From NCBI RefSeq assembly GCF_036246005.1, contig NZ_CP109171.1, forward strand, positions 5,506,001 through 5,570,000: a DNA stretch of 64,000 bases. The letters are read 5' to 3'. Position numbers and translations under genes: made by a program. The notes under the pieces are model-generated. The model did not search any database. It worked only from the letters and a program-made list of their open reading frames with translations, and was not told where the DNA came from. The stretch comes from Streptomyces sp. NBC_01723 (GTDB lineage: Bacteria > Actinomycetota > Actinomycetes > Streptomycetales > Streptomycetaceae). Shown here in pieces: positions 15,830 through 25,266 of this stretch; within the stretch, counting starts at the first letter, position 1; the number at the start of each line of letters is the position of its first letter.

Positions 15830-16825
15830 TCATCCCCTCTTCCAGTCGCTGCCCCACGGCTGCTGCGGCTGTTGCTGTTGCTGTTGCTGTGGTTGCTGCG
15901 GCACCGCGCCGGGCGGCTGCCCGTCGTGCGCGTGGTACTCCACGGACTCCGCCGTCAGCTGCATGAACGCCTCCTCCAGCGAGGCCCGCTGCGGGCTCAG
16001 CTCGTACAGCACGACCTGGTCGCGCGCCGCCAGCTCACCGACGGCCTCCGACTTGTCGCCGTCCACCTCCAGCACCTCGGCGCCGGTGTCGACGACCTCG
16101 ATGCCGGCGCCGTGCAACGCGTCGAGCAGCCGCTCGCGGTGCGGGGTGCGGATCCGGACGTAGCTGCGCGAGTTCTCCGCGATGAAGTCGGCCATCGAGG
16201 TGTCCGCGAGCAGCCTGCCCTGGCCGATGACCACGAGGTGGTCCGCGGTCAGCGCCATCTCGCTCATCAGGTGGGAGGAGACGAAGACCGTGCGTCCCTG
16301 CGCGGCCAGGGTCTTCATCAGGTTGCGGATCCAGTGGATGCCCTCGGGGTCGAGGCCGTTGACCGGCTCGTCGAACATCAGGATCCGCGGGTCGCCGAGC
16401 AACGCCCCGGCGATGCCGAGCCGCTGTCCCATGCCGAGGGAGAACCCCTTGGTCTTCTTCCTGGCGACCGCCGACAGCCCCACCGTGTCCAGCACCTCGC
16501 GCACCCGGGCCGCCGGGATGCCGTTGCTCTGCGCGAGGCACAGCAGGTGGTTGTAGGCGCTGCGCCCGCCGTGCCACGCCTTGGCCTCCAGCAGCGCCCC
16601 GATGTACGTCAGCGGGTCCTTCAACTGGTCGTAGTGCTTGCCGTCGATCCGCACGTCCCCGGCGGTCGGCCGGTCCAGGCCCAGCACCATGCGCATGGTC
16701 GTGGACTTGCCGGCCCCGTTCGGACCGAGAAAGCCCGTGATGATGCCCGGTCTGACGGTGAAGGAGAGATTGTTGACCGCCACCTTCTCGCCGTACCGCT
16801 TGGTCAGCCCCTCGAGCTCGATCAT
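15830..16825 (-). CDS. ABC transporter ATP-binding protein (pair 2) with Gln-rich tail
   Basis: A 331-residue ATPase with Walker A GPNGAGKST, signature SLGMGQR and Walker B ILMFDEPVNGLD. It is closely paralogous to the pair 1 ATPase over the first ~290 residues. It ends in a short Pro/Gln tail that includes an uninterrupted run of seven glutamines. The start is the ATG at 16825. It is followed by its permease and lies upstream of pair 1 on the same strand, as expected from a tandem duplication. Confidence 0.9.
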   Translation of the reverse strand: MIELEGLTKRYGEKVAVNNLSFTVRPGIITGFLGPNGAGKSTTMRMVLGLDRPTAGDVRIDGKHYDQLKDPLTYIGALLEAKAWHGGRSAYNHLLCLAQSNGIPAARVREVLDTVGLSAVARKKTKGFSLGMGQRLGIAGALLGDPRILMFDEPVNGLDPEGIHWIRNLMKTLAAQGRTVFVSSHLMSEMALTADHLVVIGQGRLLADTSMADFIAENSRSYVRIRTPHRERLLDALHGAGIEVVDTGAEVLEVDGDKSEAVGELAARDQVVLYELSPQRASLEEAFMQLTAESVEYHAHDGQPPGAVPQQPQQQQQQQPQQPWGSDWKRG

Positions 16826-16843
16826 GGCGCCCACGCTAGAACG

Positions 16844-16885
16844 GGACGAGGCCCACTGCCACCCCGGTGACAGAAGGCCTCGTCC
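16844..16885. terminator. Terminator-like hairpin downstream of filP
   Basis: GGACGAGGCC (16844-16853) pairs perfectly with GGCCTCGTCC (16876-16885) across a 22-nt loop, between the filP stop and the ABC pair 2 start on the same strand. Confidence 0.6.
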
Positions 16886-16921
16886 TGGTTCCGTTTCTGT
16901 GCGGCCGCGGGAGGTCCCGCG

Positions 16922-17857
16922 TCAGCGGGACTGCTGGGCCGGCACCCCGCGGGAGACCGACTCGTCCTCGGCCGGCGTACCGGCGGCGGCCACCGCGGCG
17001 CCCGTGAGGGTCGCCAGCATCTCGCGCACGTTGGTGAGCTGCGCGTTGATGGAGTCGCGGCGGTTGGTGAGGGCGGCCAGCTCGCGCTCCGACTCCGAAC
17101 GGATCCGGTCGGCCTTGGCGTTGGCGTCGGCCACGATGTCCTCGGCCTGGCGCTGCGCGGTCTCGACGGTCTGGCGGGCCCGGCGCTCGGCGTCCGTGCG
17201 CAGCTTCTCCGCCTCCAGGCGCAGCTGCTCGGCGCGGTGCTCGATCTCCGCGAGGCGCTTCTCGGCCTTGGCCTGACGGGAGGCCAGGTCGCGCTCGGAC
17301 TGCTCGCGGCGCTTGGCGAGGTTGGTCTCGAAGTCGGCGGCGGCCTGGGCGGCCTTGGCGCGGGTCTCCTCGAAGAGGGCGTCCGCCTCCTCGCGCTTGG
17401 ACTGCGCGTCCTTCTGCGCCTCGGAACGGAGCTGCGAGGCGTCGCCCTTGGCCTTCTCGACGATCCGGACGCCCTCGTCCTCGGCCTTGGCCTTGCGCTC
17501 CGCGGCGTACGACTCCGCGTCGTTGCGCACCTGCTGGGCCGACGACTCGGCCAGCTCGCGGTGCTGCTCGGCCGCGCGCCGGGCCTCCTCGCGCAGGTCC
17601 TTCGCCTCTTCCTCGGCGAGGCGCAGGATCTTCTCGACCCGGGCGCCGAGACCGGCGTACGACGGCTCGGCGTCGTTGACCTGGGCCTGGGCGTTCTGGG
17701 TCTCGAGGTGAAGCTCCTCGATGCGCTTTTCCAGAGCGGTGATGCGGGCGAGAGCGCTGTCACGGTCGGAGACGAGCTTGGAGATGCGTTCGTCCACCTG
17801 AGCGCGGTCGTACCCACGCCGCACAAGCTCGAAGCCGTAGGGGGAAGTGTCGCTCAT
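16922..17857 (-). CDS. filP: Filament-forming coiled-coil protein FilP
   Basis: An intermediate-filament-like protein that forms a cytoskeletal network behind growing hyphal tips and contributes to cell stiffness. It works with DivIVA and Scy. It is 311 residues, close to the known length. The N-terminal globular segment (SPYGFELVRRGYDRAQVDERI) is shared with DivIVA-like proteins. Almost all the rest is heptad/hendecad coiled coil rich in Ala, Glu, Arg and Lys. The start is the ATG at 17857. It lies directly downstream of scy on the same strand, with a 207-bp spacer that may hold its own promoter. Confidence 0.94.
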   Translation of the reverse strand: MSDTSPYGFELVRRGYDRAQVDERISKLVSDRDSALARITALEKRIEELHLETQNAQAQVNDAEPSYAGLGARVEKILRLAEEEAKDLREEARRAAEQHRELAESSAQQVRNDAESYAAERKAKAEDEGVRIVEKAKGDASQLRSEAQKDAQSKREEADALFEETRAKAAQAAADFETNLAKRREQSERDLASRQAKAEKRLAEIEHRAEQLRLEAEKLRTDAERRARQTVETAQRQAEDIVADANAKADRIRSESERELAALTNRRDSINAQLTNVREMLATLTGAAVAAAGTPAEDESVSRGVPAQQSR

Positions 17858-18064
17858 GGGGTTCCTGTCGAAAGAGACCGGGTGAGGTGATAGAGGGAAT
17901 CCTAGGCGCCAATGCGGTGTGTCATCGAGCGGATGCGCGTTTGATACGGAGAATGACACCTCTTTTGAGTGGCTGACCCGCGGATGGCTTGCCAAAGTTC
18001 TGGGCAAGGGTCCGGGCGGGAGTCAACCAAAGATCTCCAGGAGACACCGAATCCGCTCCGCGCG

Positions 18065-21000
18065 CTAGCCGTCTGACGACTTGCCACCCGAACGTGGGGC
18101 GCCCACCGTGGCTCCGGCCTTCACCCCGTTCTCCTTGGCCCCCGTCGGCGTCTCGAAGGACTCCAGCGCCTCCAGCACGTCCTGCACCCGGGAGATCTCC
18201 GCGTTGATGTCCTCGCGACGGCGCACCAGGATCTCCAGCTCGCGCTTGCCCTCGTCGACCGTGCGCCTGGCCTCCTGGACCGCCTCGGCCTTCAGCTCCT
18301 CGGCCTCCCGGACCAGGGTGGCCTTCTTCTGCTCGGCCTCCTTCAGCAGCCCCTCGGCCTTCTTGACGGCGGCGATGCGCACCTTGCCCGCCTCGGAGTT
18401 CGCCTCCGACACCAGCTCCTTGGCCTTCGCCTCCGCCTTGGCCAGCTGCTCCTCGGCGGCCTTGATGAGCGCGTCGCAGCGGTCGCCCGCCGACTTCATG
18501 GTCTCCGCGGCCTCGCGGCGCGCACGCTCGTGCAGTTCCTCGATCTCGGACGTGAGGCGCTCGCGCAGCTCCTCCGCGCGCTCCCTTATGGCGGTCGCGT
18601 CCCGGCGGGCGCCGACCAGCAGCTCGTCCGCGTCCGTACGGGCCTTCTCCACACGGGTGTTGCCCTCGACCGTCGCCTCCGAGACGAGCCGGTCGGCCTC
18701 CGCGCGGGCCGCGCCGACCATCGTGTCGGCCTGCGACTCGGCCTCCGCGGTGGTCTTCTGGGCCTGCTGCTGGGCCTCGGAGAGCAGCTTGTCGGCCTCG
18801 GACGTGGTCTCCGTGATGAGCGTGTCGACCTGCTCGGCCGCCTCCGAACGCCGCTTGTTGGCGTCCTTGCGGGCCTCGTCCAGGGTGCGGTCGGCCTCCT
18901 CGCGGGCGGCCGTGGTGACCCGCTCCGCCTCCGCCGCGGCCTCGGCACGGACCCGGTCGGCCTCGGTGCGGATCCGCTCGGCGTGCTGCTGGGCGGACCC
19001 GACGGTGTCGGCGGCCTCGGCCCGCAGCCGCTCCGCCTCCCCGGTGGCGTCCGAGAGCAGCCGCTCGGCCCGGGCGCTCGCCTCGGCCCGCACCCGCTCC
19101 GCCTCGCTCGACGCCTCCGTACGGACGCGCTCCGCCTCCGCGACCGTCTCCGTCCGGATCCGGTCGGTCTCGGCCGCCGTCTGCGTGGTGAGCCGCTCCG
19201 CCTCGGCGCTCGCCTCGGTGATCAGGGTGTCCGCCTGCGTCGCCGCGTCGGACCGGATGCGGTTGGCGTCCTCGCGGGCGTCCGCCCGGGTGCGCGCCGC
19301 CGCCTGCTCGGCCTCGGCGATGGCGTCGGATGCCTCGGTGCGCACCCGCTGGGCGTGCTCCGAGACGTCCGCGCGGATCCGGTCGGCCTCCGCGATGGCC
19401 TCGGACACCGTCCGCTCGGCCAGCGTCTTGGCGGCCTCGGTCTCCTCCCGCGCCTCGCGCCGCAGCCGTCCGGCGTCCTCGCCCGCCCGCTCCCGCTCCG
19501 CGTGGGCGTCGGCGCGGACCCGGTCCGCCTCCTGCTCGGCCTCGTGCCGGGTGCGCTCCGCCGCGTGCTCGGCGACGCTGCGCAGTCCGGTGATCTCCTC
19601 CTGGGCCTGCTCGTGCATCCCGGCGACGGAGTCCCGCACCTGCTGCGCGTGCTGCTCGGCGGCCGACACCATCTCGGTCGCGCGCCGGTCGGCCTCCTCG
19701 ACCAGCCGGACCGCCTCGGCCTGCGCCTCCTCCACGCGGTTGCGCGCCGAGGCCAGCAGCTCCTCGCTCTGCTCGCGGGCCCGCTCGCGCTCCTGGTCGG
19801 CCTCCTGCCGGGCGGACCCGAGCAGTTCCTCCGCCTCGCGGCGGCGCCGGGCGGCCTCCTCCTGGGCGGCGCCCAGCGCCTCCGACGCCTCGGCGGCGAT
19901 GCGCTCGGCGGCGGTCTGCGCCTCCGCGCGCACCCGGTCGGCGCTCTCATGAGCCTCCGACTTCAGCCGCTCGGCCTCGGCGGCCGCCTCCGACCGCAGC
20001 CGTACGGCGACGGACTCGCCCTCCGCCCGGGAGGCGGACGCGTCGGCGGCGGCCTCGGTGCGCAGTCGCTCGGCCTCCGTCTCGGCCTGCTGCTGGAGCG
20101 TACGGATCCGCTCCGCGGCCTCGGTGCGCAGCCGTTCGCTCTCCTCGGCGGCCTCCCGGCGCAGCCGCGCACCCTCCTCGCGGGCCTCGGTCAGCGCCTC
20201 CTCGGCGGCGGTGCGGTGCTCCTCGGCCTCCGTGTGCAGGCGCGTCAGGTCCTCGGCGGCCTCCGTCCTGCGGGCCTCGACGGCGCGCTCGGTCTCCTCG
20301 CGCAGCTCGCGGGCGGCCCGCTCGGCCTCCGCCTGGAGTTCCTCGGCGCGCTCGGCGGCCTCCGTGCGGTGCCGCTCGGCCTCCGCGCGGGTGCGCTCCA
20401 GGGTCTCCTCGGCCTGCCGGCGCAGGGTGGTGGCCCGCTCGATGGCCTCGGTGCGGACCTTCTCGCTGTCCGTCGTCGCGGCCTGCCGCAGCTCGTCCGC
20501 GTCCGCCTTGGCCTTGGCGAGCAGCTCCTCGGCGGTCTTCGCCGCCTCCTCGATCTGCGCCACGGCCTCCTTGCGGGCCTCGGCGCGGATCTTCTCGCCC
20601 TCGGCGACCGCGTCGGCGCGCAGCTGCTCGGCCTCGCCGCGCAGCCGGCGCGCCTCCTCCTGCAGCTCGACCGTCTTGGCGCGGTACTCCTTGGTGTCGT
20701 CCTTCGCCGCGCCCTTGAGCTCCGTGGCGATGTCGTGCGCCTCGGCGCGCAGCCGGTCCGCCTCGGCCTCGGCCTCGGTGCGGATCCGCTCGGCCTCCTC
20801 GGTGGCGGCCTTCGTGGTCCGCCTGGCGTCCTCGGACGCCTTGTTCAGCACGTCCTCGGCGGTCTTGGCCGCCTTGGACAGCTGGGTGGCCGACTCCTCG
20901 GCGGTGAGCGTACGGGCCTTCTCGGCGGCCTCGGCGACGATCCGCTCGGCCTCGGCGCGGGCGTCCGCGACCAGCTGCTCGGCCTCGGACTTGGTGTTCT

Positions 21001-21979
21001 CGGCGTCCTTGGTGGCCTCGCCGACCAGCCGGGCGACCTGCTCCTTGGCGGTCCGGGTGCGCTGCTCGTTGGTGGCCTCGGCCCCGGCCAGCGCCTTGGC
21101 GGCGGCCTCCTTGGCCTCGGTGACGACCTTCTCGGCCTCGGCCTGCGCCTTGCGTAGCGCCTCCTCGGCCTCCGCCATGCGCCGCTCGGCGGCCCGGCTC
21201 AGCTCCTGCGACTGGCGCCGCGCGGACTCCGACTCGTCGGCGGTGGAGGTGCGCAGCTGCTCGGCGTGGTCGGTGGCCTCCTGGGCCTGGTTGGAGGCGG
21301 CGTTCAGCAGCCGCTCCGCGTCGGTGCGGGCGCGGCGCAGCAGCTGCTCGGCCTCGGCGCGGGCGCTCTCGGCGTCGTCGGTCAGCCGCTGCCGGGCCTC
21401 GGAGGTCAGCCGCTCGGCCTCGGCGCGGGCGGTGGCCAGGGACTGCTCGGCCTCGGTGCGGGACTCCTCGAGGAGACGGCGGGCCTGCTGCTCGGTACGG
21501 GCGCGCAGCTGCTCCGCCCAGGCCACGTTCTCGTTGACGTGCGACTCGACGGTCTGCCGGCGCTCGGCCAGCTCCTGGTCCAGCTGCTGGCGGCGGGTCA
21601 CCGCCTCCTGGTGCAGCTCCGCCTGGAGCCGGGCGGCCTGCTCGGCGTGCTCCTGGAGGATGCGCTGGGTCTGCGCCCTGGCCTGGCTCAGCTCCCGCTC
21701 GGCGTCCGAGCGCAGCTGGTCGGCCTGGGTCTGCGCGTTGCGCAGCAACTGCTCGGCCTGGTACCCGATGTCACCGCCGTCGAAGGCGGGCCGGGACATG
21801 ATGGTGCGCCGCGCCTCGTGCAACTTGGCGCGCAGCACCTCGACCTGGTAGCCGAGGTCCTCGGCGTGCTGGATCGCCTTTTCCCGCTCGGTCTTCAGCC
21901 GCTTCATCTCGGCCTCGAACCGAGAGAGGTGGTCGACGTCAGCCGCCGGCTCTCGCTCCTGGCTCTCGTAGCCCCGCAC
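18065..21979 (-). CDS. scy: Polarity scaffold coiled-coil protein Scy
   Basis: The Streptomyces cytoskeletal element that organises the tip-growth machinery and recruits DivIVA, FilP and ParA. It has about 1,304 residues. A short N-terminal segment (FEAEMKRLKTEREKAIQHAE) precedes more than 1,200 residues of nearly uninterrupted coiled coil. This has a strong 11-residue (hendecad) rhythm, such as AEAERVRTEA and AEQLRADA variants. I chose the GTG at 21979 (VRGYESQ). A TTG at 22009 is possible but has no better ribosome-binding site. The skewed Ala/Glu/Arg codons leave long antisense open frames that are not genes. Confidence 0.93.
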   Translation of the reverse strand: MRGYESQEREPAADVDHLSRFEAEMKRLKTEREKAIQHAEDLGYQVEVLRAKLHEARRTIMSRPAFDGGDIGYQAEQLLRNAQTQADQLRSDAERELSQARAQTQRILQEHAEQAARLQAELHQEAVTRRQQLDQELAERRQTVESHVNENVAWAEQLRARTEQQARRLLEESRTEAEQSLATARAEAERLTSEARQRLTDDAESARAEAEQLLRRARTDAERLLNAASNQAQEATDHAEQLRTSTADESESARRQSQELSRAAERRMAEAEEALRKAQAEAEKVVTEAKEAAAKALAGAEATNEQRTRTAKEQVARLVGEATKDAENTKSEAEQLVADARAEAERIVAEAAEKARTLTAEESATQLSKAAKTAEDVLNKASEDARRTTKAATEEAERIRTEAEAEADRLRAEAHDIATELKGAAKDDTKEYRAKTVELQEEARRLRGEAEQLRADAVAEGEKIRAEARKEAVAQIEEAAKTAEELLAKAKADADELRQAATTDSEKVRTEAIERATTLRRQAEETLERTRAEAERHRTEAAERAEELQAEAERAARELREETERAVEARRTEAAEDLTRLHTEAEEHRTAAEEALTEAREEGARLRREAAEESERLRTEAAERIRTLQQQAETEAERLRTEAAADASASRAEGESVAVRLRSEAAAEAERLKSEAHESADRVRAEAQTAAERIAAEASEALGAAQEEAARRRREAEELLGSARQEADQERERAREQSEELLASARNRVEEAQAEAVRLVEEADRRATEMVSAAEQHAQQVRDSVAGMHEQAQEEITGLRSVAEHAAERTRHEAEQEADRVRADAHAERERAGEDAGRLRREAREETEAAKTLAERTVSEAIAEADRIRADVSEHAQRVRTEASDAIAEAEQAAARTRADAREDANRIRSDAATQADTLITEASAEAERLTTQTAAETDRIRTETVAEAERVRTEASSEAERVRAEASARAERLLSDATGEAERLRAEAADTVGSAQQHAERIRTEADRVRAEAAAEAERVTTAAREEADRTLDEARKDANKRRSEAAEQVDTLITETTSEADKLLSEAQQQAQKTTAEAESQADTMVGAARAEADRLVSEATVEGNTRVEKARTDADELLVGARRDATAIRERAEELRERLTSEIEELHERARREAAETMKSAGDRCDALIKAAEEQLAKAEAKAKELVSEANSEAGKVRIAAVKKAEGLLKEAEQKKATLVREAEELKAEAVQEARRTVDEGKRELEILVRRREDINAEISRVQDVLEALESFETPTGAKENGVKAGATVGAPRSGGKSSDG

Positions 21980-22212
21980 TGCGCGGTCCCATCCGTCCCC
22001 TGGTCGCAAATCTTCCCGACTGAGCTCCGTCCGTCCGACGGACGGGGCCCCCGGGGAATGGTGTCAGATCAACGGCGGGGCATGTGCCGCTGCCCCGTCG
22101 CCCGCCCCCCGAAACACGACCCCGGCGATCCCGTCGTCGCCGACGACAGGACCGGGTCACCCTGGATTGAGCGGCGACCGCACCCAACCCTACCGGCCCC
22201 TATGTACGGGAG

Positions 22213-22653
22213 TCAGTGCTCAGGTGACTCAACGGCCGCCGAAGTGACCAGTTCTGTCAGTACGCCATGGCAGTCCTTGGGGTGCAGGAAAGTGATCCGC
22301 GACCCCATGGAACCCCGCCGGGGCTCGTCGTACAGAACGCGTACGCCCTTCTCCCGGATGTCCGCGGCGTCCGTGTCGACATCCGCCGTACCGAAGGCGA
22401 TGTGGTGGACGCCCTCGCCGTTCTTCGCCAGCCACTTGCCGACCGCGGAGTCCTCGCGGGTGGGTTCGAGAAGCTGGAGGTACGACGCTCCGCCGTCCGA
22501 CGTATCGTTGATCTTGAGCATGGCCTCCCGGACACCCTGCTCCTCGTTGACCTCGGTGTGGAACACCTCGAAGCCGTAGGTGGCACGGTAGAACTCGACG
22601 GTGGTGTCGAGGTCGCGGCAGGCGATTCCGATGTGGTCGATTCGCGTCAGCAT
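22213..22653 (-). CDS. mce: Methylmalonyl-CoA epimerase
   Basis: Interconverts (2R)- and (2S)-methylmalonyl-CoA, linking propionyl-CoA carboxylation to the B12-dependent mutase. A 146-residue vicinal-oxygen-chelate protein. Metal-ligand regions are visible at RIDHIGIACRD (His7) and GVHHIAFGT, and the C-terminal HPKDCHGVLTELV is typical. It is divergent from the thiolase gene across 149 bp. The start is the ATG at 22653 with only a weak ribosome-binding site. Confidence 0.94.
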   Translation of the reverse strand: MLTRIDHIGIACRDLDTTVEFYRATYGFEVFHTEVNEEQGVREAMLKINDTSDGGASYLQLLEPTREDSAVGKWLAKNGEGVHHIAFGTADVDTDAADIREKGVRVLYDEPRRGSMGSRITFLHPKDCHGVLTELVTSAAVESPEH

Positions 22654-22715
22654 GGATTCAGTGCAGCGCTCCGGAGGTGGTTACGCAACGTGCGCGCGAT
22701 CACACCGACCGCCGG

Positions 22716-22744
22716 GTGACGGGCGGGATACCGCTCAGTACATT
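22716..22744 (+). promoter_or_regulatory. Candidate promoter of the thiolase gene
   Basis: GTGACG (22716-22721), a 17-bp spacer and TACATT (22739-22744) lie about 60 bp upstream of the thiolase ATG. GGGGA at 22790-22794 would be the ribosome-binding site. Confidence 0.45.
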
Positions 22745-22802
22745 CGAGTAAACCCTCGTTCACTCCTCGGCCTGTGCGGGCCGGAAAAGGGGATCGCAGC
22801 TC

Positions 22803-24008
22803 ATGTCTTCTGCAACGAACGGCACGACCTCCGTCATCGTCGCGGGTGCCCGCACCCCGATGGGACGGCTGCTCGGCTCGCTGAAGTCCTTCTCCGGGGC
22901 CGATCTCGGCGGTTTCGCGATCAAGGCGGCCCTGGAGCGCGCGGGCGTCACCGGCGACCAGGTCCAGTACGTGATCATGGGGCAGGTGCTCCAGGCGGGT
23001 GCCGGGCAGATTCCCGCCCGCCAGGCCGCCGTCAAGGCCGGCATCCCCATGAACGTCCCGGCACTGACGATCAACAAGGTGTGCCTCTCCGGCCTCGACG
23101 CCATCGCCCTCGCCGACCAGCTCATTCGCGCGGGTGAATTCGACGTGGTCGTGGCGGGCGGCCAGGAGTCCATGACCAACGCCCCGCACCTGCTGCCGAA
23201 GTCCCGTGAGGGCTACAAGTACGGCGCGGTCCAGATGATCGACGCCATGGCGTACGACGGCTTGACCGACTCCTTCGAGAACATCGCCATGGGCGAGTCC
23301 ACCGAGAAGCACAACACCCGCCTCGGCATCGAGCGCGGCCCCCAGGACGAGATCGCGGCCCTGTCCCACCAGCGCGCCGCGGCCGCCCAGAAGAACGGCG
23401 TGTACGACGCCGAGATCGCCCCGGTCGAGATCCCGCAGCGCAAGGGCGACCCGGTGGTCTTCAGCAAGGACGAGGGCATCCGGGGCGACACCACCGCGGA
23501 GTCGCTGGGCAAGCTCCGGCCGGCGTTCTCCAAGGAGGGCACGATCACCGCCGGCTCCTCCTCGCAGATCTCCGACGGCGCCGCGGCCGTGGTCGTGATG
23601 AGCAAGGCGAAGGCCGAGGAGCTGGGCCTGGAGTGGATCGCCGAGATCGGCGCGCACGGCAACGTCGCCGGACCGGACAACTCTTTGCAGTCGCAGCCCT
23701 CCCACGCCATCCGGCACGCGCTGAAGAAGGAGGGCCTGGAGGTCGGCGACCTCGACCTGATCGAGATCAACGAGGCGTTCGCGGCCGTCGCCGTGCAGTC
23801 AATGAAGGACCTCGGCGTGTCCACCGAAAAGGTGAACGTCAACGGTGGGGCCATCGCGCTGGGCCACCCGATCGGCATGTCCGGCGCCCGGCTGGTGCTG
23901 CACCTGGCGCTGGAGCTCGGCCGGCGCGGCGGCGGGGTCGGCGCGGCGGCCCTGTGCGGCGGCGGCGGCCAGGGCGACGCGCTGATCATCCGGGTCCCGA
24001 AGGCCTGA
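22803..24008 (+). CDS. Acetyl-CoA C-acetyltransferase (thiolase)
   Basis: Condenses two acetyl-CoA to acetoacetyl-CoA, or cleaves it, feeding the hydroxybutyryl-CoA and ethylmalonyl-CoA routes. It is 401 residues. The nucleophilic cysteine is Cys94 in NKVCLSG, followed by the conserved [20 protein letters not shown] region and the second catalytic Cys in CGGGGQGDA. The start is the ATG at 22803. It shares a promoter region with mce on the other side and is followed by meaB. Confidence 0.94.
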   Translation: MSSATNGTTSVIVAGARTPMGRLLGSLKSFSGADLGGFAIKAALERAGVTGDQVQYVIMGQVLQAGAGQIPARQAAVKAGIPMNVPALTINKVCLSGLDAIALADQLIRAGEFDVVVAGGQESMTNAPHLLPKSREGYKYGAVQMIDAMAYDGLTDSFENIAMGESTEKHNTRLGIERGPQDEIAALSHQRAAAAQKNGVYDAEIAPVEIPQRKGDPVVFSKDEGIRGDTTAESLGKLRPAFSKEGTITAGSSSQISDGAAAVVVMSKAKAEELGLEWIAEIGAHGNVAGPDNSLQSQPSHAIRHALKKEGLEVGDLDLIEINEAFAAVAVQSMKDLGVSTEKVNVNGGAIALGHPIGMSGARLVLHLALELGRRGGGVGAAALCGGGGQGDALIIRVPKA

Positions 24009-24040
24009 GCGCCCGTACGGCGTCTCAGGAACGCCGTCAA

Positions 24041-24090
24041 CGCAGTCGAACGCAGTCGAACGTAGTCGGACGGAGCTGAACGGAGCTGTG
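24041..24090 (+). repeat. Five degenerate 10-bp tandem repeats upstream of meaB
   Basis: Units CGCAGTCGAA, CGCAGTCGAA, CGTAGTCGGA, CGGAGCTGAA and CGGAGCTGTG run from 24041 to 24090. The first two are identical and the copies diverge towards meaB. The last unit supplies the GGAG ribosome-binding site. Confidence 0.75.
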
Positions 24091-25047
24091 ATGCAGGACG
24101 TCTCCTCACTGGTGGCCCAGGCCAGGGAAGGCCGACCGCGGGCCGTGGCCAGGCTGATCTCTCTGGTGGAGGGGGCGTCCCCGCAGCTCAGGGAGGTCAT
24201 GGAGACGCTCGCGCCGCTGACGGGCCAGGCCTACGTGGTCGGTCTGACGGGTTCGCCGGGCGTCGGCAAGTCCACCTCCACCTCGGCCCTGGTGACCGCG
24301 TACCGCAAGCAGGGCAGGCGGGTCGGCGTCCTCGCCGTCGACCCCTCCTCCCCGTTCTCCGGCGGGGCGCTGCTCGGCGACCGCGTCCGGATGTCCGAGC
24401 ACGCCTCCGACCCCGGCGTCTACATCCGCTCCATGGCGACCCGCGGCCACCTCGGCGGCCTCGCCTGGGCGGCCCCGCAGGCGATCCGTGTCCTGGACGC
24501 GGCGGGCTGCGACGTGATCCTGGTGGAGACGGTCGGCGTCGGCCAGTCGGAGGTCGAGATCGCCTCCCAGGCCGACACCTCGGTCGTCCTCCTCGCCCCC
24601 GGCATGGGCGACGGCATCCAGGCCGCCAAGGCCGGAATCCTGGAGATCGGCGACGTCTACGTCGTCAACAAGGCCGACCGGGACGGCGCCGACGCCACCG
24701 CCCGCGAGCTGAACCACATGCTGGGCCTCGGCGAGGCCCGCGCCGCCGGCGACTGGCGCCCGCCCATCGTCAAGACGGTCGCCGCCCGCGGCGAGGGCGT
24801 CGACGAGGTGGTCGAGGCCCTGGAGAAGCACCGCGCGTGGATGGAGGAGCGGGACGTCCTCGCCGAACGCCGTCGCGCCCGCGCCGCCCGCGAGGTCGAG
24901 ACCATCGCCGTCACCACCCTGCGCGAACGCATCGGCGACCTGCACGGCGACCGCCGCCTCGGCGCCCTCGCCGAACGGATCGTGGCGGGCGAACTCGACC
25001 CGTACCGCGCGGCGGACGAACTGGTGACGGGGCTTACGAACGCCTGA
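24091..25047 (+). CDS. meaB: MeaB: GTPase chaperone of B12-dependent acyl-CoA mutase
   Basis: A SIMIBI-class G protein that protects and reloads adenosylcobalamin in methylmalonyl-CoA or isobutyryl-CoA mutase. It is 318 residues. The P-loop is GSPGVGKST, the switch region follows as DPSSPFSGGALLGDRVRM, then VETVGVGQSEVEI and the NKADRDGA base-specificity motif (NKxD). The start is the ATG at 24091; a GTG immediately before it is possible. The stop codon is supplied by the first unit of the heptamer array that follows. It is functionally linked to icmA at 34136 and the adenosyltransferase at 2468. Confidence 0.94.
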   Translation: MQDVSSLVAQAREGRPRAVARLISLVEGASPQLREVMETLAPLTGQAYVVGLTGSPGVGKSTSTSALVTAYRKQGRRVGVLAVDPSSPFSGGALLGDRVRMSEHASDPGVYIRSMATRGHLGGLAWAAPQAIRVLDAAGCDVILVETVGVGQSEVEIASQADTSVVLLAPGMGDGIQAAKAGILEIGDVYVVNKADRDGADATARELNHMLGLGEARAAGDWRPPIVKTVAARGEGVDEVVEALEKHRAWMEERDVLAERRRARAAREVETIAVTTLRERIGDLHGDRRLGALAERIVAGELDPYRAADELVTGLTNA

Positions 25048-25222
25048 CGCCTGACGCCTGACGCCTGACGCCTGACGCCTGACGCCTGACGCCTGACGCC
25101 TGACGTCCGACGCCCGACGCCCGACGGCTGGCATCCGACGGCTGACCCCCGGTGCCCGACGGCCGGCATCCGGCGTTCGACGGCTGACACCCGGGGTCCG
25201 ACGGCTGACACCCGGTGTCCGA
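25041..25222. repeat. Heptanucleotide tandem array, 26 units
   Basis: Nine perfect CGCCTGA copies (25041-25103) are followed in exact 7-bp register by 17 degenerate units. The last four 21-bp blocks (25139-25222) form a higher-order triplet with the consensus CGGCTGA-CACCCGG-TGTCCGA. The first unit overlaps the end of meaB and contains its stop codon. No protein is likely to be encoded here. Confidence 0.9.
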
Positions 25223-25253
25223 AAAAGGTCGCGCGCGCCGAGAGCCGCGCTGC

Positions 25254-25259
25254 TACCTT
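25254..25259 (+). promoter_or_regulatory. Extended -10 box of the MFS leader transcript
   Basis: TGCTACCTT contains an extended -10 (TGn plus TACCTT) ending seven bases before the uORF ATG at 25267. No good -35 is visible. Confidence 0.45.
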
Positions 25260-25266
25260 GACCCGC

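Noticed and set aside
13675..16825. Lantibiotic-immunity assignment for the duplicated ABC pairs
   Set aside because: The ATPase and permease pattern is compatible with immunity exporters, but there is no precursor, modification enzyme or linked regulator.
18530..21157. Long open frame on the plus strand antisense to scy
   Set aside because: It is a consequence of the Ala/Glu/Arg codon periodicity of the coiled coil. The translation is Gly/Leu/Arg low complexity with no recognisable domain or ribosome-binding site.
25041..25222. Heptamer array as a CRISPR-like or iteron origin
   Set aside because: The units are 7 bp with no spacers, and no replication or cas gene is nearby. It is best explained as a slippage array.
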